A stretch of DNA of 6,349 bases from Eubacterium sp. (GCA_017616955.1 JAFZXD010000236.1:1-6349), one strand, 5' to 3'. Positions 1 to 5,498 are shown, counted from the first letter of the stretch. The notes: generated from the letters alone by a model not told the origin. Numbers and translations are program-made.

Positions 1-317
1 ATGCTAAAAATGAAGAAAACGCAAAGCCATCTATTATTGACAGATTCTTAATTTCTTCAAAAGAGTTTAAAGGTAAATTTGATCCTGATGGGGCAACACA
101 AGATACAATTAAATTAGCAAATAAAGGTGAATTCAACTCTTTAGTACCTGAATTCCATGACAAGGATGGAAAAGTAATCGAAGATCCTTATAAATATTTA
201 AAGGATAAAAAAAATAATGAGAATAAGAATGGTAACGGAGGCGACAATAAGAAAAACGATAAAAACGATAAAAATAATAAAAACAAGAAAAATGATAAAA
301 AGGGAAAGAATCACTAA
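1..317 (+). CDS. C-terminal fragment of an unrecognised protein with a Lys/Asn/Asp-rich tail
   Basis: The reading frame is open from the window edge (first whole codon at position 3) to a TAA at 315-317, giving 104 residues with no start in the window. I do not recognise the family. The first ~70 residues are mixed and soluble-looking (for example FKGKFDPDGATQDTIKLAN and VPEFHDKDGKVIEDPYKYL). The last ~35 residues are almost only Lys, Asn, Asp and Gly and end in GKNH. Such basic, low-complexity tails are common on exported or envelope-associated proteins of AT-rich Firmicutes, so a surface or secreted protein is possible, but that is inference. The gene is more A-rich than the downstream operon and is separated from it by a strong terminator, so it is probably unrelated in function. 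That it is coding is fairly safe: the frame is clean and ends just before a terminator. Confidence 0.75.
   Translation, partial: AKNEENAKPSIIDRFLISSKEFKGKFDPDGATQDTIKLANKGEFNSLVPEFHDKDGKVIEDPYKYLKDKKNNENKNGNGGDNKKNDKNDKNNKNKKNDKKGKNH
252..296 (+). repeat. Five 9-nt tandem units encoding Lys-Asn-Asp-like triplets
   Basis: Five consecutive in-frame nonamers begin at 252, 261, 270, 279 and 288. The first two are identical (AAAAACGAT) and the others differ at one to three bases, all starting AAAAA. Each encodes Lys-Asn-X, with X being Asp, Asp, Asn, Lys and Asp. The repeat lies in the basic C-terminal tail of the first gene. Such units can expand or contract by slippage without breaking the frame. 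Confidence 0.8.
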
Positions 318-327
318 ATAACCCTCG

Positions 328-368
328 AAAGTGGACAATTGAAATCTGATTTCAATTGTCCACTTTTT
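328..368 (+). terminator. Strong intrinsic terminator after the first gene
   Basis: A perfect 17-bp stem pairs 328-344 with 350-366, with a short loop at 345-349 that can close one further pair. The descending arm runs into five T (364-368). It starts 11 bases after the stop codon at 317. It ends transcription of the upstream gene and insulates the cysteine operon, whose promoter begins at 404. The mirrored A-run on the 5' side (328-330) is short, so the terminator is best read as + strand. Confidence 0.93.
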
Positions 369-403
369 ATGTAAACCAGTTTATAAAAAAATTATAAAAG
401 TTG

Positions 404-432
404 TTGACATGAATAGAATGAAGTGGTATAAA
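404..432 (+). promoter_or_regulatory. Sigma-A-type promoter of the cysteine operon
   Basis: A perfect -35 box TTGACA (404-409) is followed, after 17 bases, by TATAAA (427-432). The trinucleotide TGG directly upstream of the -10 (424-426) fits an extended -10 (TGn). An A/T-only stretch around 381-399 resembles an UP element. Transcription would start near 439-440, leaving a leader of about 272 nt before the first enzyme gene. It is the only strong promoter seen ahead of the cluster, and it lies just downstream of an independent terminator. The near-consensus boxes suggest high constitutive initiation, with control exerted later, in the leader. No operator-like palindrome overlaps the boxes. 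Confidence 0.88.
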
Positions 433-472
433 ATATAAACATATCAAACAGATAGGTAAATAGGTAAAAGTT

Positions 473-583
473 ATGAAGACATTTAATTCTTACAATAGAA
501 CATGTTGTTGTTGCTGTTATTCTGAACAAGATAATGGCATTCTTCGTATGTTCTGTAAGAATTATGATAGTAGTAGTATATAG
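473..583 (+). CDS. Cys-run leader peptide (36 aa) of the attenuator
   Basis: ATG at 473, TAG at 581-583. An in-frame stop (TAG, 461-463) lies just upstream, so this ATG is the only reasonable start. The ribosome site is modest (AGG at 462-464, inside TAGGTAAAAG). Residues 11-15 are five Cys in a row (codons TGT, TGT, TGT, TGC, TGT at 503-517) and Cys28 is a sixth, so six of 36 residues are Cys. Three Ser codons (AGT x3, 569-577) precede the terminal Ile. There is no hydrophobic segment, CxxC motif or signal peptide, so a protein function is unlikely; the act of translating it, and stalling when charged Cys-tRNA is scarce, is the likely role. The ORF ends 34 nt before the terminator hairpin, typical attenuator spacing. 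A small Cys-rich metal-binding peptide is the alternative, but the terminator and antiterminator downstream argue for a leader peptide. Confidence 0.87.
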   Translation: MKTFNSYNRTCCCCCYSEQDNGILRMFCKNYDSSSI

Positions 584-617
584 CATTTTTATGAAATGAT
601 ATAAAGACTTTACTTAT

Positions 618-649
618 GCGAGGAATGAATAATTCCTCGCTATTTTTTT
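618..649 (+). terminator. Attenuator terminator
   Basis: A perfect 9-bp stem (GCGAGGAAT at 618-626 with ATTCCTCGC at 632-640) with a 5-nt loop is followed by TA and seven T (643-649). It sits between the operon promoter and the first enzyme gene, 62 nt before its ATG, with no full-length gene upstream of it in the transcript. A constitutive terminator there would silence the operon, so it must be conditional. Its left arm is complementary to 538-550 in the leader peptide ORF, which provides the switch. Confidence 0.92.
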
Positions 650-711
650 GCCTAAATTCAATGTTCCAAATAAGTAAAAAAGATTAGTTAAAAATAAAGG
701 AGAGAAAAACA

Positions 712-1887
712 ATGAGCATTAAAATCAATTCACTTTTAATTCACGGTGGTATCGACGGAGACGAAACAACAGGAGCAGTTAACGTTCCGATATATCAGAC
801 TTCAACATATAAGCAGGATGGTCTTGGAGAGACAAGAGGTGGCTGGGAGTATTCCAGAACAGGTAACCCAACAAGAGCAGCACTTGAGAAGCTGGTTGCA
901 GATCTTGAGCAGGGTGAATACGGAATGGCATTTGCATCCGGACTCGCAGCTATTTCAACTGTACTTTCACTTTTCAAGTCGGGTGACAGAATAATCATAT
1001 CCGACAATATCTATGGAGGAACATTCAGAGTTCTCGATAATGTATTTAAGCATTTCGGACTTAACTTCACCATAGTTGATACTTCGGATATAAATGAAGT
1101 TAAGAAGGCACTTGAAGATAAGGAAGCAAATAAGGACGGCGAGGTTAAAGCAGTATACATCGAGAGTCCTGCCAATCCGCTTCTTTCGGTAACAGATATT
1201 GAGGAAGTAGCAAAGCTCGCTAAGTCATACGGAAAGCTCACTATAGTTGATAATACATTCCTTACACCATATCTTCAGAGACCGCTTACACTTGGAGCTG
1301 ATATCGTAGTTCACAGCGGAACAAAGTATCTCGGCGGACACAGTGATACGGTTTCAGGATTCGTAATCGTTAAGGATAAGGAACTTGCTGATAGACTGTA
1401 TTATCTGCAAAATGCAATCGGCGGAATACTTGCACCGATGGACAGCTTCCTGATGATCAGAGGAATTAAGACACTCGGAGTGAGAATGGACAGACATGTG
1501 GCAAATGCTAAGAAGATAGCTGAGTGGCTTGTAGATAGCGGATATGTTGAGAAGGTTTACTATCCTGGACTTAAGACAGATCCTGGATATGAGATTCAGA
1601 AAAAGCAGGCAGATGGACCTGGAGCTATGATCTCATTTACTCTCAAAAAGGATTATGACTATAAGAAATTCTTTAAGTCACTTAACCTCGTGACGCTTGC
1701 AGAGAGCCTCGGTGGAGTGGAGTCACTCGTATGCCATCCTGCATCAATGACACATGCAGCTATTCCAAAGGATATAAGAGAAGCTGTTGGAATCACAGAC
1801 GAGCTTATTCGTCTTTCAGTTGGAATCGAAGATGCGGATGATATCATCGCTGATATCGAGCAGGCAATTAAAGTGTCAGAAAAGTAG
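712..1887 (+). CDS. mccB: Cystathionine gamma-lyase/gamma-synthase family PLP enzyme (first paralogue)
   Basis: 391 residues, full length for the Cys/Met-metabolism PLP family (fold type I, usually 380-400 aa), cytosolic. Visible active-site features: Tyr47 and Arg49 in YSRTGNPTR, which bind the PLP phosphate of the neighbouring subunit; Asp180 in VDNTF, which pairs with the pyridine nitrogen; Lys205 in HSGTKYLGGHSD, the Schiff-base lysine; and Arg367 in LIRLSVG, which binds the substrate carboxylate. The family includes cystathionine gamma-lyase (cystathionine to cysteine, 2-oxobutyrate and ammonia), cystathionine gamma-synthase, O-acetylhomoserine sulfhydrylase and methionine gamma-lyase, and motifs alone do not separate them. 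The neighbouring MccA-type gene and the Cys-codon leader favour gamma-lyase in reverse transsulfuration, hence the tentative symbol. The start is supported by AAAGGAGA at 697-704, well placed before ATG 712. It is the first enzyme gene after the attenuator. Only one Cys residue occurs, in the conserved LVCHPAS stretch. Confidence 0.88.
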   Translation: MSIKINSLLIHGGIDGDETTGAVNVPIYQTSTYKQDGLGETRGGWEYSRTGNPTRAALEKLVADLEQGEYGMAFASGLAAISTVLSLFKSGDRIIISDNIYGGTFRVLDNVFKHFGLNFTIVDTSDINEVKKALEDKEANKDGEVKAVYIESPANPLLSVTDIEEVAKLAKSYGKLTIVDNTFLTPYLQRPLTLGADIVVHSGTKYLGGHSDTVSGFVIVKDKELADRLYYLQNAIGGILAPMDSFLMIRGIKTLGVRMDRHVANAKKIAEWLVDSGYVEKVYYPGLKTDPGYEIQKKQADGPGAMISFTLKKDYDYKKFFKSLNLVTLAESLGGVESLVCHPASMTHAAIPKDIREAVGITDELIRLSVGIEDADDIIADIEQAIKVSEK

Positions 1888-1896
1888 GTTTCCGCG

Positions 1897-2090
1897 GCAA
1901 GTAAGCTAAGCATGTACGAGAGTATGTATGCAAGACATCGCTTGCACTCAGGACGGGCTCTCCCGAACGGCCGCTTCGCAAAGCTCAGCTCGCTAAACTC
2001 TCACTTCGCACTCTGTGCTCGTGAATCGTTAAGCGCCGCGACCCTTATGGTCTTGCATACATACTTCGTCCATTGCTTTTGTTTACTTGC
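1897..2090 (+). repeat. Left half-element of the composite palindrome, with its own inverted arms
   Basis: Arms 1922-1936 and 2050-2064 are perfectly complementary over 15 bp (GTATGTATGCAAGAC). Outer arms 1897-1904 and 2083-2090 pair over 8 bp, and ACGA/TCGT (1916-1919/2066-2069) extends the inner stem. The ~113-nt interior holds a small CGGG-CTCT-CCCG hairpin (1954-1965). The interior is the inverted relative of the interior of the right half. Confidence 0.75.
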
Positions 2091-2102
2091 TCGCGAGCAA
2101 GT
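2085..2102 (+). repeat. 18-nt perfect palindrome at the centre of the composite element
   Basis: ACTTGCTCGCGAGCAAGT is its own reverse complement over all 18 bases and marks the junction between the two inverted half-elements. A symmetric site like this can be a dimer-binding or cleavage site, or simply the place where two inverted copies meet. The CTTGC/GCAAG motif recurs in the arms of both halves. Confidence 0.85.
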
Positions 2103-2264
2103 TGATTTTGGCAAATGTATAATATATGCTTGCGAGACCGTTGCGGGCCTGAGCACTTAGCGATTCACGAGTCGAAGACGAAGTGAGAGCTTAGTACTCC
2201 TAGGGGTGTCCCGCACCGTACGCGAGTAGAGTTGAGCAAGCATATATTATACGTGCCAATCAAC
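2101..2264 (+). repeat. Right half-element of the composite palindrome, with its own inverted arms
   Basis: Arms 2117-2133 and 2236-2252 are complementary over 17 bp without a mismatch (GTATAATATATGCTTGC), followed by 2110-2113/2254-2257 (GGCA/TGCC) and 2101-2107/2258-2264 (GTTGATT/AATCAAC) with small bulges. The ~102-nt interior carries a GGG-TGT-CCC mini-hairpin (2204-2212) that corresponds to the one in the left half. The arm sequence differs from the left half's, yet pairing is kept in both. Confidence 0.78.
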
Positions 2265-2319
2265 CTTGCCGTGGAAAATATGTATATGAAAGTCTAATAG
2301 ATTGGAAGAGGAGTTTATT

Positions 2320-3228
2320 ATGGATGTATTTATGAATATTCAGGAAATGATTGGCAACACACCAATCATGAAAATTAATCATATGGGAGTTAAGGAAGGT
2401 GTAAATATCTATGCCAAGCTTGAGCTGATGAATCCTGCAGGAAGTGTTAAGGACAGAGTTGGCATGTATATGATCGAGGATGCTGAGCAGAGAGGTATCC
2501 TCAAGCCGGGAGGAACTATCGTTGAGGCAACTGCAGGTAATACAGGAATCGGAATCGCTGTTGCAGCTCTTAATAAGGGATACAAAATAATCTTTGTAGT
2601 TCCTGAGAAGTTCTCTATCGAGAAGCAAAAGGTTATGAAAGCTCTTGGCGCTGAGATAATCAATACCCCTCGCGAGGGTGGAATGCTTGGTGCTGCTGAG
2701 AAAGCAGAGGAGATAATCGCTCAGACTCCGGGCGCTGTATCCATGAAGCAGTTCAAGAATCCGGCTAACCCGCTTTCGCATTATGAGACAACCGGTCCTG
2801 AGATCTATAAGCAGATGGATGGTCAGATCGATTACTTCGTAGCGGGAGCAGGAAGTGGCGGAACATATTCGGGAGTTGTTAAATACTTAAAGGAGCAGAA
2901 CCCTGACATCAAGGGCGTGCTTGCAGATCCTGTTGGTTCCATAATCGGTGGAGGGGAGCATGCCGATTACGATATTGAGGGTATCGGTAATGACTTCATA
3001 GCCGACACCATGGACATAACTCTTGTAGACAAGGTAATCAAAGTAACAGATACAGAAGCATTTAATACATCCAGACAACTCGCATTAAAAGAAGGAATAC
3101 TTGCAGGTACATCATCCGGAGCTGCCCTTAACGCGGCACTTAGACTTGCAGAAGAAATAGAGAGTGGAAATATAGTTGTAGTATTTCCGGATAGAGGCGA
3201 CAGATATTTAAGTAAGGGATTGTTTTAA
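2320..3228 (+). CDS. mccA: MccA-type O-acetylserine-dependent cystathionine beta-synthase / cysteine synthase
   Basis: 302 residues from ATG 2320, full length for CysK/MccA-type fold-type II PLP enzymes without a C-terminal CBS domain; cytosolic. Lys44 in GSVKDR is the Schiff-base lysine; residues 71-76 (TAGNTG) form the substrate-binding Asn loop; residues 176-182 (GAGSGGT) hold the PLP phosphate; the TSSG at 264-267 supplies the Ser that contacts the PLP ring nitrogen. TAGNTG rather than the usual TSGNTG, together with VPEKFSIEKQ, FKNPANP and EGIGNDFI, matches what I recall of Bacillus subtilis MccA (YrhA). That enzyme condenses O-acetylserine with homocysteine to cystathionine and can also use sulfide to make cysteine. 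The start is ATG 2320, with AAGAGGAG at 2306-2313 six bases upstream; an in-frame TTG at 2302 would place the ribosome site inside the gene. The protein has no Cys at all. It follows the palindromic element in the same direction, with no clear promoter of its own seen. Confidence 0.88.
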   Translation: MDVFMNIQEMIGNTPIMKINHMGVKEGVNIYAKLELMNPAGSVKDRVGMYMIEDAEQRGILKPGGTIVEATAGNTGIGIAVAALNKGYKIIFVVPEKFSIEKQKVMKALGAEIINTPREGGMLGAAEKAEEIIAQTPGAVSMKQFKNPANPLSHYETTGPEIYKQMDGQIDYFVAGAGSGGTYSGVVKYLKEQNPDIKGVLADPVGSIIGGGEHADYDIEGIGNDFIADTMDITLVDKVIKVTDTEAFNTSRQLALKEGILAGTSSGAALNAALRLAEEIESGNIVVVFPDRGDRYLSKGLF

Positions 3229-3269
3229 TCAAATAAAATCAGAGGGTTATACATTTTTTTTATAACTGA

Positions 3270-3404
3270 ATATTAAAAAGAGGAATAGTTAAACCTATTG
3301 ACCCAATAGGCGAATCGTATTATGATTTCAAACGTGTTCACGAGATAAGAAAATTCGAACATGATAAAGAAGTAAGTGCTAATCAAATATTGCTCAAGTA
3401 TTGA
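3270..3404 (+). pseudogene. Possible coding relic (44 codons, no usable start)
   Basis: The 216-bp gap between the MccA-type gene and the next enzyme holds an open stretch from 3270 to a TGA at 3402-3404 whose translation has a protein-like composition (for example PIDPIGESYYDFKRVHEIRKF and EHDKEVSANQILLKY). The frame is closed just upstream by TGA at 3267-3269, and there is no ATG and no GTG/TTG near its 5' end. It could be the tail of a decayed gene or simply chance. I do not recognise the family. The rest of the gap contains a weak 6-bp AU hairpin (3246-3251/3261-3266) and no clear promoter or terminator. Confidence 0.25.
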
Positions 3405-3444
3405 TTATATATGAGGCACGGATGGATATGAGAGGTGAGGTTTG

Positions 3445-4587
3445 ATGGGTTTTAATACTACAGCCATTCATGGCGGGTTTGTAGATGAGGATAAGAAAGC
3501 GGTTAATTATCCGGTTTATCTTTCTTCAACATTTATTCAGCCCGATGTTGAATGCGAAGGAGAGTATTGTTACAGCAGGGGAAATAATCCGACCAGAGCT
3601 TCAGTTGAAAAACTGGCTGCTGATGTGGAAGGCGCAAAATACGGTATCGCAACAGCCTCAGGTATGGCGGCGACAAGCCTTGTACTTGAGCTCTTGAATA
3701 AGGGCGATAAGGTTTTGATAAATGATAATGTATACGGTGGTACTTGGAGATTTGTTTCGAATCTGCTCGAGAAAAGAGGAGTTGAGTACGAGATTGTAAA
3801 TGACTTCAACGAGTATGATTTTAGTAAGGCCGATTCAAATGTAAAGCTGGTATTTCTTGAAACTCCTTCGAATCCTCTTCTTGAGATCACAGATATCAGA
3901 AGAGTGGTAGATGAGGCGCATAAGAAAGGAATACTTGTTGTCGTTGATAATACATTTATGACAGCATATCTTCAAAAACCTCTGGAACTGGGAGCTGATA
4001 TAGTTGAATATTCTGCAACCAAGTATTACGCAGGACATTCGGATCTGTTGGCAGGCCTCGTATTGCTGAACAATGAAGAGATATACACAAAGCTTAAGTT
4101 CTTCAACAACACACTTGGCGGGATACTTGATCCGTTTGATTCATTTCTCCTTCAGAGAGGAATCAAGACATTAGGTGTGAGACTTGACAGACATCAGGCA
4201 AATGCACAGAAAGTCGCTGAGTATCTTCAGGATAATCCGGCTGTCGAGAGTTTATATTATCCGGGACTAAAGAGTCACAAGGGATACGAACTCCAGAAAA
4301 AACAAGCGAAGGGCGCCGGAGCTATCATTTCATTCAGACTGAATGAGAAGGAATATGATCTTCAAAAGTTTGTGGCAAAGTTAAGTATATTTTCATTTGC
4401 CGTAAGCCTGGGGGGAGTAGAGTCACTGGTATGCGTCCCCGCAACAATGACACATGAATCTTACAGTAAAGAATTACAGAAAAAAATAGGTATTACATCC
4501 AATCTTATCAGACTGTCGGTTGGGCTTGAAGAAATAGAGGACCTGATAGAGGATTTAGATACAGCTATAAAATATTCAAAGAAATGA
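3445..4587 (+). CDS. Second cystathionine gamma-lyase/synthase family PLP enzyme
   Basis: 380 residues from ATG 3445, full length, a paralogue of the product of 712-1887 and colinear with it. Tyr43 and Arg45 lie in CYSRGNNPTR, the PLP lysine is Lys193 in YSATKYYAGHSD, and VDNTF and LIRLSVGLEE are present. It differs from the first paralogue at active-site flanks: RGNNPTR for RTGNPTR, EYSATKYY for VHSGTKYL, a shorter linker around residues 120-130, and VPATMTHES for HPASMTHAA. This suggests a different reaction or substrate (cystathionine gamma- or beta-cleavage, gamma-synthesis, sulfhydrylation or methionine gamma-lysis). Which one is not decidable here, so no symbol is given. ATG 3445 is preferred because AGAGGTGAGG (3431-3440) is well spaced from it; an in-frame TTG at 3442 is too close. 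Its stop overlaps the ATGAGAGG that forms the next gene's ribosome site, so it is tightly linked to the cystine transporter genes. Confidence 0.87.
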   Translation: MGFNTTAIHGGFVDEDKKAVNYPVYLSSTFIQPDVECEGEYCYSRGNNPTRASVEKLAADVEGAKYGIATASGMAATSLVLELLNKGDKVLINDNVYGGTWRFVSNLLEKRGVEYEIVNDFNEYDFSKADSNVKLVFLETPSNPLLEITDIRRVVDEAHKKGILVVVDNTFMTAYLQKPLELGADIVEYSATKYYAGHSDLLAGLVLLNNEEIYTKLKFFNNTLGGILDPFDSFLLQRGIKTLGVRLDRHQANAQKVAEYLQDNPAVESLYYPGLKSHKGYELQKKQAKGAGAIISFRLNEKEYDLQKFVAKLSIFSFAVSLGGVESLVCVPATMTHESYSKELQKKIGITSNLIRLSVGLEEIEDLIEDLDTAIKYSKK

Positions 4588-4601
4588 GAGGAAAAATTAT
4601 T

Positions 4602-5498
4602 ATGAGGAAGAGATTAACATCGTTATTATTAGTCGGAGCAATTAGTTTTGGAGTTCTTACAGGATGCGGAAGTAAGGTTTCATCAAATGTAGAAGTTAAC
4701 AGTGCTGAGAGCAATGCTGCTTCAGAAAGTGCTGATACAGAGGCTCTTTCACAGGATGCATCTACAGAAAGTACATCAAACGGCGGAGCTACAACATATG
4801 ATCAGATAAAGTCAAACGGTTATATTACATTTGCAACAGAAGGAACATACGCTCCTTATTCATATCATGATGACAGCGACAAGCTCGTTGGATTCGACGT
4901 TGAAGTTGCTCAGGCAATAGCTGAAAAGCTTGGTGTAGAAGCTAAGTTTACAGAGACACAGTGGGATGGAATTATCGCAGGTCTCGATGCTAAAAAGTAT
5001 GATGCTATAGCAAATCAGGTTAGTATTACAGAAGAGAGACAGGAGAAGTATCTGTTCTCTACACCTTACACATATGCATACGGTGCAGTTGTTGTAAATG
5101 GCGACAATACTGAGATCAACAGTTTTGAGGATCTGAAGGACAAGGACGTTGCACTTACAGTTACAAGTAACTGGGCTGAAGTTGCTGAAAGCTATGGCGG
5201 AAAGATCGTATCAACAAGCGGATTCAGTGAATCAATCCAGCTCGTTCTTCAGGGCAGAGCAGATGCAACAGTAAATGATAACGTTACATTTCTTGATTTC
5301 AAGGCTAATCAGCCTGATGCAAATGTAAAAATCGTTGCTACTTCTGACGAAGCAACTGAGTCAGCTATTCTTATCAGAAAAGAAGATTCAGACCTTCAGG
5401 AAGCTATTAACGGTGCTCTTGATGAGCTTCGCAGCGAGGGCAAGCTTACAGAGATTTCAAAGAAATATTTTGGTGAAGATATAACAGTTGAAGAGTAG
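4602..5498 (+). CDS. tcyA: Cystine-binding lipoprotein of an ABC importer (SBP_bac_3 family)
   Basis: 298 residues. Residues 1-22 are a lipoprotein signal: positive MRKR, a hydrophobic core, and the lipobox LTGC with Cys22 as the lipidated residue, so the protein sits on the outer face of the membrane. Residues ~23-65 are a Ser/Ala/Glu/Thr-rich flexible linker. From Tyr66 the family 3 solute-binding domain runs to the end: ATEGTYAPYSY, GFDVEVAQAIAEKLG (Gly97-), WDGIIAGLDAKKYDAIANQV, then SITEERQEKYLFSTPYT with Arg146, the usual ligand-carboxylate contact. NQVSITEER and WDG.LA.LD resemble E. coli TcyJ (FliY) as I recall it, so cystine is the likely ligand, and the cysteine enzymes upstream agree. 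The start is ATG 4602, preceded by GAGAGGA; an ATG at 4584 overlapping the previous stop would add MRGKII and swallow the ribosome site. Glutamine or another polar amino acid remains possible. Confidence 0.88.
   Translation: MRKRLTSLLLVGAISFGVLTGCGSKVSSNVEVNSAESNAASESADTEALSQDASTESTSNGGATTYDQIKSNGYITFATEGTYAPYSYHDDSDKLVGFDVEVAQAIAEKLGVEAKFTETQWDGIIAGLDAKKYDAIANQVSITEERQEKYLFSTPYTYAYGAVVVNGDNTEINSFEDLKDKDVALTVTSNWAEVAESYGGKIVSTSGFSESIQLVLQGRADATVNDNVTFLDFKANQPDANVKIVATSDEATESAILIRKEDSDLQEAINGALDELRSEGKLTEISKKYFGEDITVEE

Larger units (their letters stand above)
440..649 (+). promoter_or_regulatory. Cysteine-responsive ribosome-mediated transcription attenuator (leader RNA)
   Basis: The leader has all the parts of a trp-type attenuator. 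A short ORF with a Cys-codon run (503-517) is followed by an intrinsic terminator (618-649). Three competing pairings are visible. (1) Protector: 484-493 with 555-564 (10 bp) plus 497-503 with 548-554 (7 bp), separated by a 3-nt bulge, with the Cys codons at its 5' arm and loop; an inner 512-520/531-539 stem is possible. (2) Antiterminator: 538-550 with 615-627, 13 pairs of which three are G-U; it covers the whole left arm of the terminator. (3) Terminator: 618-626 with 632-640. A ribosome stalled on the Cys run would cover the protector's 5' arm but leave 538-550 free, favouring antitermination. Free passage, or no translation, would favour protector plus terminator. No T-box or SAM-riboswitch core was seen. 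The pairings are direct observations; the mechanism is inferred. Confidence 0.78.
1889..2277 (+). repeat. Composite imperfect palindromic element (~390 bp), MITE-like or structured intergenic repeat
   Basis: The gap between the first two enzyme genes is filled by an inverted-repeat element that starts 2 bp after a stop codon. Across the centre (about 2093/2094) the halves match in inverted orientation: ends 1889-1901 with 2265-2277 (13 pairs, one G-U); 1998-2008 with 2179-2189 (11 perfect); 2018-2036 with 2153-2171 (17 Watson-Crick pairs, one G-U, one mismatch of 19). Each half also has its own arms (see the two half entries). The element is rich in CG dinucleotides, unlike the AT-rich genes around it. 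No convincing coding frame and no obvious target-site duplication were seen. It could be a non-autonomous transposable element (MITE), a pair of inverted genomic repeats, or a folded RNA that affects mRNA processing or partial termination between the two genes. Confidence 0.82.

Noticed and set aside
392..586. 64-codon ORF on the minus strand over the leader region
   Set aside because: It is the antisense shadow of the promoter and Cys-run leader ORF. It has no ribosome site and its translation is low-complexity Thr/Ile/Phe-rich.
440..711. T-box, SAM (S-box) or other riboswitch in the operon leader
   Set aside because: I looked for the T-box TGGNACCGCG-like core and for S-box stem motifs and saw neither; the leader ORF and competing hairpins explain the terminator instead.
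1912..2160. 82-codon ORF inside the intergenic element
   Set aside because: It runs through the inverted repeats, lacks a convincing ribosome site and has no recognisable protein pattern; it is a by-product of the repeat.
1889..2277. tRNA, rRNA fragment or CRISPR array in the structured intergenic region
   Set aside because: No cloverleaf with a T-loop motif, no rRNA-like segment and no regularly spaced direct repeats were found; the structure is inverted, not direct.
2302..2319. Upstream TTG start for the MccA-type gene (and likewise TTG 3442, ATG 4584 and TTG 5530 for later genes)
   Set aside because: In each case the earlier start overlaps or crowds the purine-rich ribosome site that is well spaced for the downstream ATG.
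2260..2781. 173-codon ORF on the minus strand opposite the MccA-type gene
   Set aside because: It is antisense to a clearly conserved enzyme, has no supporting start signals, and its Leu/Ser/Cys-rich translation is typical of a shadow frame.
3246..3266. Hairpin with a T-run near the end of the MccA-type gene, possible terminator
   Set aside because: The stem is only six A/U-rich pairs and the T-run lies in the loop rather than after the stem, so it is not a proper intrinsic terminator.
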